A stretch of DNA of 64,000 nt from Lactarius indigo. Lineage: Eukaryota; Basidiomycota; Agaricomycetes; Russulales; Russulaceae. The notes beneath the pieces were generated by a model. The model ran no database searches, was not told the origin of the DNA, and saw nothing but the letters and a program-made list of their open reading frames with translations. Location of the stretch: NCBI GenBank assembly GCA_025766275.1, contig JAFKAC010000010.1:806001-870000 (forward strand), given 5' to 3'. Position numbers and translations under genes: made by a program. Shown here in pieces: positions 54,168-64,000 of the stretch. How positions within the stretch are numbered: position 1 is the stretch's first letter; each line of letters opens with the position of its first letter.

Positions 54168-54594
54168 TCACAGCTTCCCCCCGCGTTTCTGTCTTTCTTG
54201 CCTAATGTGCTATCCACATCACTTTGCACCATATCTAATGTACATCCGTCCATTGCCACAGAGGCGAATAAAAAGAATCACCTTCAAACGTGTAATTCAC
54301 CAGGGTTACCTAACGTTAGTCTAGGGAATACTTCTCCACGATGGTATAGTACTGGTATCTCGTAAGGGCTGTGCAATGCCAGGCACCAAATACGACCCGA
54401 GTCCAGTGAACCTCGCCCCCGTGGCTGCCCATGGTCGGCACATGGTAGCCCCCTACCCAGCACAGTCGATACAGGAGCACCCGGGGGGTAGGGTTCTCAG
54501 CTCCACATGGCCGATCCGTCATCTGCCGGGCATGTACGACGCGCTCGCAGCCCGCGCGAAGCGGGAGGCCCTCAAAGGCCAGGAAAGCCCGACT
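54168..54594. other. Intergenic between convergent genes
   Basis: Region between the 3' ends of MAGO and MID1. Nothing recognised. Confidence 0.5.
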
Positions 54595-56201
54595 CTAGCT
54601 GACATTGCAGAACACGTTCCCCCATCGATCCTGTGGGACGCCAGGGATGCCGCCGTCCTTCACTTCCCCGTTCGCGCTGTCGATGTACCCGACGCCGTAG
54701 CTGGCGTTCGCCGTGAACTGGGGCAGCGGGCAGCGGAAGCCAAGGAACACGGGGCACGCGCGGTCCACAGAGTTGCACGTCTCGATGCACGGGAGCAACG
54801 CGGTGTAGTTGCCGGCGTTACCCAGAGCCGCGTTGCGCGGCTTGTTGTCCGATGTCTGCGGCGCCAGGGCCGGCGCGGGGGCCGCAAGCGTTTGCTGCGG
54901 CTGCGGCTGCTGTGAATCTGGTGGCGTCTGAGAAAATTCGCCGCACCGCGGGAGGGAGATGGAACAGAGCCAACGGCGATAGGCCGCCTGGCAGTCTGCG
55001 CAGGTCTGTAGGGGCGAGTAGGCATCGCGACCGCATGCGGTAGTGAGAAGGCTCGTGGTGAAGTTGGTGAGGTAGCCAAGGAGCGGCGTGGTGAGGCTGG
55101 TCGGAAGATTCGACGCGTTGTACGCGAGCGCACGTGAGGGCGGCGCGGGGAGGGGTACGGCGTAGGCCGTGGTCGGGCAGTAAGGCAGCGCATGGACAAG
55201 TTGACATGAGAATGACACTAAACGACATGTTCGGCACTAGAGAACAAAAAAAATTGAAAGAAAAGACGCACCGGACTTGGTAGTAAAGTAAATGGGGCCA
55301 CCAAGCCGCGTGCCGTCCTGAATCGCATAAACGCTGTAGTTCGTGAGGGGGGTGAGTTGGCCGACGAGCCACTCCCTCCGCCAACCCAGTGCGTCACGCA
55401 GCCAGAGCTGCTCAGCGAGCACCTTTGCACTCTGTGCCGCCTGGGTATTGCTCGTAACGCCCGCGCGGATCGCACACGCGGTCTGGGGGAGGGCGGAGAG
55501 CCCCACAGAGAGCGGTGCGAGGAAGAGGGTAAAATTTGGGCTGTTCTGTGAGGGTGGTGCTGATGGGAGCGAGGTGTTCGCCTGCGGGAGCGTGTAGTTT
55601 GGAAATGTCGGTTGGGGTGCGGGCTCTGGGGGGAGGAAGGGCGGGGAGAAGAGGAGGACTTCGTTGGCGGTCGAGTCCCCGAAGAAGGGCAGGTCTGGGA
55701 CGGGTGCGTGAAGGGGCGTCGCTAAGGGGGAGTGGGGTGAGCTGAGGCAGGCCGCATAACAAGATAACTGTACCCACTGCCCTGTGTGACCCCAATCTCG
55801 AGGCTGTCCGACGAAGCGCCTCCATACACGGCCAGTAACCCCCCTGTGCTCTCCGGAGACAGCCCCAGGGTAAAGTTTCCTAGACCAAGGGCGCCGATTT
55901 GGACCCCGAATACGTCCGCACCGCCGTTCGGGCCCGGAACGACCTGGGAGTCACTGCTATTGCTCACAAAGACGTGAGGGGGGTTAGTCGATGCGACCGC
56001 GCATAGTGCCAGAGATATGGTGACGTCGGAAGAAGAAGACGGAAGAGAGAAGAGGACGGGGGCGGAAGTGGTGGAAAAGTTCTTCCCGGTGAGGGTGACC
56101 GGCGTGTCGAAGGAGAGCCCTGTAGTCGTCTGTGCTCGCACTGGGGGTACACCAGCAAGCAAAAATGAGACTACAGCGGCCCAAAGGAACTGGGGGAGCA
56201 T
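54595..56201 (-). CDS. MID1: MID1 stretch-activated Ca2+ channel component
   Basis: Three exons: 56201-55778, 55721-55272, 55217-54595; 498 residues. The signal peptide MLPQFLWAAVVSFLLAGVPP is followed by an extracellular N-glycosylated region (NFTLGLSPES, NYTLPQAN, SPNFTLFL) and a Cys-rich C-terminal part: FSCQLVHALPYCPTTAYAVP, TCADCQAAYRRWLCSISLPR, PCIETCNSVDRACPVFLGFRCP and GYIDS near the end. The Cys pattern and order are those of fungal Mid1, which works with Cch1 in the plasma membrane for calcium entry during pheromone and stress responses. The protein is somewhat shorter than ascomycete Mid1. Intron 1 uses donor GTGGGT. Confidence 0.87.
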
Positions 56202-56237
56202 AGATAAGCGAGGAGGTTGCGGTCCAACTCGCGTTCT

Positions 56238-56271
<34 letters not shown>

Positions 56272-57029
56272 AGTGGCGTTGAGAAAGAGCAAATGGGTTT
56301 AATTCGATGACATAATCACTCGGTTGAATGTTCAATAGCAGGTGAATTGAGAACACAACCACAATACCCGAAAAACCGATTACAAGCATAGGTAAGTGGG
56401 GTCATAGATAGGGGGGGTCGCATGGAAGAAGCCCTGAATCAAAAAGAAATGAAAGCATACAGAATGACATAGGGCAAGCGAAAACGTAAAGCGTATATAC
56501 ACATGTTTAGCTGAAAACCGCGCTGTCGCCGCCATGAAGAGCATAAATTACCGGGCCTCATCGAAGCATACATTCACCAAAAGCCCACGGGCGGAATTCG
56601 CCGCACCTTAAAGAAGTATGAGCGGAAGCCCGCCCCGATGTGCCTAGGATGGTACTGACCGTCACTAACGGACAGCTACGCCGGCGCACCACAGTGCTAG
56701 GTAAAGGCGGCTTTGTCAGAATGCAGAGCGACAGGTTTGGGGCGAAAAAGTCGTCCCGTGCGCGCCCGTGAGCGGCGTGCCACGGATCGGGGACATAGGT
56801 CGTGTGTACATAGGGTTGGCATCGGAGAAAAGCGCTGCGCATCGGAACCCTCGTCAATCAGGAGATGGGAATATTGTACAAGCCGCCTTGATAGGGGGAC
56901 GCGAGCGCCTGTTCCTAACTAAAAAGGAGTACCAGCGCTGTCAGAAGGACGTGATGTGAAGAGTGGAAGGGGCAAAAAGGTAAGGGGGTCCCGTACATTC
57001 CATACCACATATCCCACACTCGCTGGCAC
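56202..57029. other. Intergenic with MID1 promoter
   Basis: Contains an uninterrupted trinucleotide run (see 56238-56271) within 100 bp of the MID1 start. The rest, up to the end of the kinase gene, shows nothing recognised. Confidence 0.5.
56238..56271. repeat. (CGT)n microsatellite
   Basis: About eleven CGT units, roughly 40 bp upstream of the MID1 ATG, hence in its 5' leader or core promoter. Confidence 0.85.
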
Positions 57030-58259
57030 TCAGCATTCGCGCCAAGATGCTTCCTCACGACGTTTGCATGCCTCGCAGACGCGTCCTCGGCGCACGGCCC
57101 CTGCCCGCCCAATATTCCAATCGAACGCGCCCCACTGATCGGCAGCGCCAGCATCATCGTCCTGAGCCGGGTATTTGGCACCGACGCGGGCTCCGAGCTC
57201 GCGCAACATGACGCGCAAACCCATATAATCAGGGGCATCGCCAAATTCGAGGGCACGGGCATATTCGTGCAACATGGAAAACTCGCGGGGAAGACCGGCG
57301 TGCAATGCGGGACCAACGGAAAGTTTGGCATCGCGAATGAGGTCCCATGTACCGGCAACAGTAGCCGCCTTCAACTTCCGCCATGGAAGAGTACCTCGTA
57401 AGAAGTATACGAGCATGTAAGATAATGACTCAAGGTCGTCACGTGGGGATGCCTCTGCAACGTGAAAGCTGAATGAGGCGAATTTGGAAGGAGGGGATGA
57501 ATGAAGGAAAAACTGACCGATACCAAGATGGGTATTGATGGACGCGAAGAGTGAGGTACCAACACCGTGGTGAGGGTCTTGCTTGTAGGGGATATGAGCG
57601 CCATCGCGATCACGGAATTTCTTAGCGAGGCCAAAGTCGATGACATTGACGAGATGTGAGCCATGGCCGGTGCCCATGACGAAGTTGGCGGGCTTGATGT
57701 CGCGATGGACGAGGTCATGCGAGTGAATGAACTCGATGCGGGATAACTGAACCCGAAATTAGCGCGCGCTCGACAATAATAGCCGAGAGTAAGGGACGGC
57801 GGGTTTCCAGGCAAAAAATAAGGGGGGAGGGGGGTTTGGGTGGAAATGAGCAAGGAGTGGAACGTACGAGCTGGTCGGCGAGGAGCAGCACAGTTTTGAG
57901 AGAAAAGTGACGATTGCACATTTTGAAGAGGTCCTCGAGCGAAGGACCGAGGAGGTCGATGACCATGACGTTGTAGTCGCCCTGCTTCCCTGACCAAATC
58001 ATCCAGGGTACGCCAGTGCCACCCATGAGTGACTTGTAAATCTTTGACTCGTGCTTGAGTGGACTGTGCTGCTTTTCTACCGCAGGTTCCAGTTTGATTG
58101 CCACTTCTTTCCCCGCCACGGTGTGAACTCCGTAGAAAACAGTTCCTAATTCATTCGAAATTAGCCCATTTTTCTTTCAAAATAAAGGACGAACGAACCA
58201 CAACCGCCAATTGCGAGCTCCTCTTCGAGTCTATACTTGCCACCGAAGGTAAAGTCCAT
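57030..58259 (-). CDS. Casein kinase 1 family protein kinase
   Basis: Four exons: 58259-58199, 58145-57868, 57746-57518, 57454-57030; 330 residues. The start is [19 protein letters not shown]. The CK1 hallmarks follow: [71 protein letters not shown] (joined over an intron) and [20 protein letters not shown]. The protein ends shortly after the catalytic domain without a long tail or prenyl motif. The glycine-rich loop reads IGGCGTVFYG, two residues shorter than the usual IGSGSFGEVY; it spans the exon 1-2 junction, so a splice error on my side could cause this. GTSLFASIN replaces the common GTARYASIN. Intron 2 is 121 bp. Confidence 0.85.
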
Positions 58260-61200
58260 ACTGCTGATGAGACGACAATTGGGAGGCAAGAGGGGGGGGG
58301 ATTGAGAGGTCAAGATTGTGGAAGAGAGTAAGAGAAGACTCACAGATATTATACTGTAGTGGTACAAATAGGGGACAGAAACCATCCAGCGTCAATGCTG
58401 GGTTGTTGGGGACACGGGCACGGGTGTTCAAACCACCTTGTTTCTATCTTACTATAGCCCATCAACCGAACAACTGGCTTATGTCATCAGATCGCGGTCT
58501 CGTGACCGTATTCTTTCGATTTTGATTCGCTTCGGTTCTCGGTCGGGCTTGTCCTCGTACAACCTGCGAACCTCATGCCATTCATCTTACTCGCTTCTTC
58601 ACAAGCTTCACTTCCGGACGTGACGCCCAACCCCACAAAAACGTTTTACCCGCTTCCGTTCCATCCTCTCCGAGCACAGCCCGGGCATTGTCCTGGCAAG
58701 TCTGCAGGGCATGTTGTCCTCACTTTCCAAGTCACCTTGGTGACCATATGTTTGCCTGGTAACTCATTGCAACCCAATGCGTGTCAAGAAGACCTCGAGG
58801 CTGCATGCAACACTGCACTGTGCAAACTGTGTGCTCTCACTTTTAGAGGCTGCGCCACTGCTCAGGTCAATGATGACGTAACTCCTTAAACGCGTGGTAT
58901 CAATGAGGCAATCCAGACTTGTCCTTTGGCTAAGGCCCATAACTCCGACGGCTTTCCCACGCTCTCCCTCTCGCCGACTCGTTCGAGTGCTCGTATTGTA
59001 ACTGCTCGCACCTGCTGCCATGAATTATCGCTCTGCAGGGCTCTCTCCGCGACGAACGAGCACCTCCAAGCCTTGTGTTATCTCAGAGCCCTCTTCCACC
59101 GCAGAAATCGCGACAAGTTAAACGCACCACATCCCTGTGTAATCCGTGTGGACATCACGTAACTTCTCACTCTGCCTGGCCCCATGAAGACACCCTCTAC
59201 GCGGCATCGAAGTACGGTCCCGTTCTTGCACCCTCCTATCGCCAGGAAACCCTAAATGCCATCTCCATTCGATACATGGCCTGAAATCGCTCCTCCAAGT
59301 CATGCCACGCGCATACACATCCATCGTCGTTGTCATCTTAACCCTGTTGGCGCAAGTATGACAACATGTGGTACCGCGCCGAAAGTCGTCGACATATTCG
59401 TGTGCTTCTTTTCGTCGTCTGTAACAACGCACAGACGAGAACTCCACTATCTCCGCACATGAGAGCCAAAGTATTCCAATAAGGACCTTCGCGCTGCATC
59501 TCCCGCTAACAACTCACTCACCTTCCGTCTTATCTTCTGACTTATGACCCAAACTCTGTCCCGTGTGTGTCCCACCAGCCCTCCTCGAAGAGAAGTTCCT
59601 GTTGTGTCACAGACGCAACTGTATGCACTTTGCAGCATATATCCTTGGTCGCGTTTCGTATGCGTGCTCACGATGAAACGCAGTAGCCTTGTGAACACAC
59701 GCTTCTAGCCTCGATCGAACTTTCCTCGCATCACCTTTCCTAAACCTCGCATACTCCTCGCCTCGTCCATTTGTCACTCAAACTATTGTCGCTCCACATT
59801 GCTGCGATCGCTGTGACATTGCCCACACATGCCACCATCAATACACTTACAACGCAATATATCCTTCCTGGTACGTGAAGGAACTTGGGAATGTGAGAAT
59901 CCCACAACCGTTGAGTACATCACTACCGAAATCGGAGAGGTTGTCGATTTCCTCGCTCGCAGCGCACCTGTCACTTACAGAAGCACCGGTCGTTTGCCCC
60001 ACCTACCTCCTTCCGTATACAAGCCGCAAGCCTGGCTCGGACTACTCCAGGAAAGCATGGCCTACGATGGTAACAAAATGGGGCTTCCCCTCAACCCTAC
60101 CGACAAGATTGGCAACCCGTTGATTCGACGTTGATTCCGCCCACAACTATTGTGACGGTCCCACCAACAGCCACTCCCAAAACTGTAATACACCGTTTCG
60201 AAGTCCAAAGCCCTGAGCCCAGTTGGCACACAGCCAACCCCACATACCCAAGTCTTTCGCCTGTGCGTTATGTATGAGCGTCAGGCACAAGGATTCGCGC
60301 GCCGACGCTCAGCGTCAAGCCGCCTGCGCTGATGGTATTATCCGTTCAGGTGCCCACTACAACGCCGACCTCCCTATATTGTCCTGCATCTTTGATATCG
60401 ACGCACTAAATCAGCCCACCTGTCCTCCTCCGTCGATATTTTATCGTTCATGTCGGGCGATTGCCAAGCGATCCGTGAGAGCTTGCCATTTGTGACCCAC
60501 TTCCTGTGCAGATTTTCTCACGCCCTTGCCAATCTGTATGATACGTGCCATCGTTTGGCAAGCCAGTGGCGTTTTCCCACCGATCCCCCAGGGGGCGGTT
60601 GTTATCTTTGCATCGCAAAACCTGTTTTACTTTAGGGTCCGACTACAGTACGAAGCATTTTTTGTGCGCTACTTATTCGCGAGTCCGAGCCAAGCGGACT
60701 GTCAGTTTGAGTTGATCTCAGGTTTGTATTTAGAAAACCATCGCTGTGGGAAATGTGGTGCCTCGCCATTCGTCACTTTTGCCTTCGGCGGGTGTAAATA
60801 AATACTCAGGTGCCATTTCCCACCCTTATGCCCGAACCTCTAACGAAGCAGTTCATATTGTGTCGGCTTCTTTGCCCTCCTACCGCCATTTGATCGCTCC
60901 GCATTTACCGCCAGGAACGGGGGCTGTCCTACTACTTTGCAAGCTTCACATCATTGCACACCGCGAAGCTATATACGGTACGCAGAAAAGAAACTAGGGA
61001 CATTACCCCCGACAGTACCTCGGCGTGTTGTGCAGGTTGCGGAATAGATACATATAGGGGGTTCTGCGCGTTGACCCCTTTGCCGACAGACCCAGATGCC
61101 GTCGCCATTAGACCGCCTCCAAGGACCTCGGCGTGAGTAGGCGATCGTGATGCTGAAGGGGGAAAAGTGAATTGGGTGGACGCAGTCTCTTCACGACGCT

Positions 61201-64000
61201 TTTAGGGGGCACCCCGCCCTTTCTTTTTCTTTTTTTAAAGTTGGCAGCGGCGGTAGTGACCTCGCGCCGGGGATCAGGTGACTGGAGGTGGGCGGTCCGG
61301 AGTCCAACCACGCATTCCGTACATCCACCTACCGCAAAGCTTCGACTGGTTAGAGCTACGACAGCCAGTAGGGCGGCAGGCATCCCAAATACCATCGCTT
61401 AAACCACTCTGTTAATTCTGTGTAGAAAGACTAAGACACAACAATGTAGTATTGAATGCGTGGTCAACATCCTATCACATGAATGCCTCCAAGCCGTTCC
61501 CATTCAACTGATTTTTCCTCCGAGCCCCGCTGCGCGCGTACCAACCCCCATCATGAATGACAGATATATCCTTTCCACTGTCCCCTATCTTCCGCCTCTG
61601 TTCTCAACTTCCCATGTTTCGCAGGTCCGATCGTGCCGACTTCGTGCCACCGAGCCACGAGATATTTCCGTTCCGTTGTGCCATTGCGGCAACCCTACGC
61701 TGGTCAGTCGCACTTTGTGAAGCGTGCGCTCTGCATACAATTAATAGCCCCGCAGACACGCATTACCTAGCTCTGATCGTGCTGTCGTCGTCGTACCCCC
61801 TCTTTCGGCCTCGCTTCCTCCTCACCTCGATCGCGCGACCATCGACCGACCATCATCATTGCGGTCCCTACCCTTGCACCAATCAGTAAGTGACACCTTC
61901 GCTCGCGCGAACATTAAGACCGCCAGAAGTGTGACTATCGGCGTGGAAATGGTCATGATCAGTCCTCTCATCGAAACGTTCGGCGCACACCAGCCCTCCT
62001 TCGTCCCATATGCGATCCCATTAGCCCCACTTTGGTGGCCCCGGATGGCCATAGCCGCTGTGATGATCCTACCGATCAGCTTCCCCTCTTTTTTGACAAT
62101 GCTACACAACTCAACTGTTCGTCATCTCCTCGAGGCCTTGTCGCGCAGACGCTAACTTCTTCGGACTCTGTAATATATGCACCCGTTTTGACGCCCACCC
62201 CCCCGGACTTCAAGCCACCTACGTCAATCAACCCGCTCGTTTCCGGGCTACTATTCACGCGGCACATCGTTCGCAACCAGCGCGCACCGGTCGTGTCCAT
62301 TTGCGCCACTGACGTCAAGTGCATTTACAGCCGACTCGCTCCCCGGAGCCGCAGCCATTCTCACGGTTCCCGCTAATGGAGCAAATGACCACTCCCAGCC
62401 AAGGATAATTCGGTGCGCCGTTGAAATCTCTTGTTTTTTTTTTTTTTTCCCCGTCCGTCCCGTTCGGTCCTGGAGTGTTTCATTCATACCCTCGAAAAAC
62501 GGGGATTTCCCACGAAGTGTCTCCTAGAGAGCTTGGGAGCGCAATTTTCTCCGCTTGTTGTCCAGATCTTTACGTTCCAATTCACTCTTCACGTCGTTTA
62601 CCTATCACGAAAGTCTAGTAAACTATCCTTCCGTCCGCCTAATCCATTACTCTCCACCACCGGTCTCTATCTGATTGAGCTAGCAGGGAGGAATCACGAG
62701 AAACGGGACGTGTGAAACTATTGGATGTCCTGGTTTTGTATGTCTAAGCTACGCTGGGACCATTCATGACTTTCGATAGCCACGTGCGACCTGGATCCGA
62801 GTCCATACCGAGGCAAAGTCATGTCAGGATGTCAGTCACATTTGGCGACTGACGTACTTCTTCCACCTTCGCCGTCAGAACCGACCATTATTGTAATGGA
62901 CTCATTAATTAATCACGAGTCAATAGTGTCCATATGCAGTTGCAATGCGGTATGTCAATGTTCGTATTACCAACCACTGGCAGCTGCATGTGAACAGGAG
63001 GGTCACTTGACCCTTTCATTGCCATTCACTTGCACTTCCATTACAGGATCCTCCATGATATAGAACCAGGGCGATCTTCATCTCTTTCTCGTGTCTCTTC
63101 ATAAAGCTTGCTTCTGACGCATTTGGCTCCTGCTGTCTACGTGCACGGCCGTGTGAACTCGAAGGGTTTTCAGGAGTAATGGTCGAGCCTCCCTTTACCA
63201 TAGAAACCTCAACAGGATACGAGACTTGCTCCATGTAATGTGTGGAGGTATGAACCCCTCAATCATTTGATGGTCCGCACGAGGGAACTTTCGCTGTATG
63301 CTATGCATAAAAGACTGAACGAAAGGTATCGTGCAGCGTTATCACGCGCAAGAATACCCAAAATGCCGTTTGCATTGGCTCTAGCCAGAGGCCGCGCGTT
63401 CATGCACGCCTCGTCCTTTTCGTTTCATTTGTCTATCTACCCTACTGCCAGCGTACCCCTATGTGCGGAATCCTTTTCCCTGGCCAACGGTGCTTACTCT
63501 ACGCTGCTGTCGTGCACAACACCGCGATTGCAACTACCTGTGGGTCAGTTTCCCCCCCGTCCTTCCAATCTCAGCTACGCCACTGGCCTTGCACTCCTGC
63601 GCTCCTAGTTCCGAAACTCCATTTCTGTGCTTCGCAGACCCGATCACACGGGACCGTGACGGGACACGGTTCGTTCGATTTGTTCACCTACTACCTCAAA
63701 CAACACGCTCCCGCTGGGTTGTAACCGCTTTATTTCCCGTGAGTATGTGGGCCAGTCGCGTTTCTCGTGCATGTCTGGAATATTGACGTCAGTGACTCCG
63801 CGCACTTGAGAACTACAGCATCTTATGGCGTTGCTCTAATTTAGCGGTGTGGCACGACCGGCACTTGCTACCTCCGATGGAAGGTACCCACACGCTACCC
63901 TCTCCAAGTCATCCTCCGACCCGATCGTCATCACGACGCTGTCGGGAATGTCAGAATTTGACTCAGAGATGAGTCTTCCTCGCAGAGTGACTCCCTTGCG
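58260..64000. other. 5.7 kb without a supported gene
   Basis: Frames of 60-120 codons on both strands have Pro/Ser/Arg/Cys-rich content without domain motifs, and I could not join them by splice sites into a known family. The longest with protein-like texture is plus 59829-60134 (ends NKMGLPLNPTDKIGNPLIRR). The plus strand is rich in C and T. T runs are at about 61220 and 62434. There are no transposon ends or tRNA genes that I can see. It may contain decayed genes or lineage-specific genes with many introns. Confidence 0.35.

Overview
The window is nuclear DNA from a filamentous basidiomycete, most likely an Agaricomycete. The evidence is intron-rich genes with introns mostly 47-80 bp, compact head-to-head gene pairs, chromodomain Ty3/gypsy elements, and fungal-specific families (Rua1-type regulator, MID1, Kre9/Knh1-like GPI protein, Gvp36-type BAR protein).

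Positions 1-20653 are one block of nested LTR retrotransposons. A decayed plus-strand chromodomain gypsy element (B, 13875-20544) is split inside its gag zinc knuckle by a decayed minus-strand gypsy element (A, 1-13874, running off the left edge). A carries two solo LTRs and a complete, open-frame Ty1/copia element (6452-12811). B carries three more solo LTRs. All five solo LTRs and the copia element have perfect 5-bp target duplications. Every identified premature stop in A and B is TGA, consistent with CGA arginine codons lost by CpG decay.

Positions 21496-30529 hold host genes: PTC7-like phosphatase (+), proteasome beta2 PUP1 (-), Gvp36-like BAR protein (+), a degenerate stretch, a Kre9/Knh1-like GPI protein (-) and TSR3 (+).

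Positions 33292-36569 form a large palindrome. Two 1240-bp arms, identical by reading and without indels, flank a diverged spacer that is itself palindromic. Each arm carries a TATA box and a 44-codon ORF with the layout of a basidiomycete mating-pheromone precursor (MDFF start, ER processing site, C-terminal CTLS box), plus a fragment of the TSR3 tail. No STE3-type receptor was found in the window. This is the most unusual structure here.

Positions 37857-58259 return to housekeeping and regulatory genes: SAP-domain protein (-), AGC kinase (-), p24 cargo receptor (-) divergent from a Rua1-type regulator (+), SUS1 (-) divergent from mitochondrial uS10/RSM10 (+), F-box protein (-), MAGO (+) with a 6-nt microexon, MID1 (-) and a casein kinase 1 (-). 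From 58260 to 64000 I could not support any gene. No tRNA, rRNA or CRISPR was found. All exon models were made by reading splice sites against family conservation; none has transcript support.
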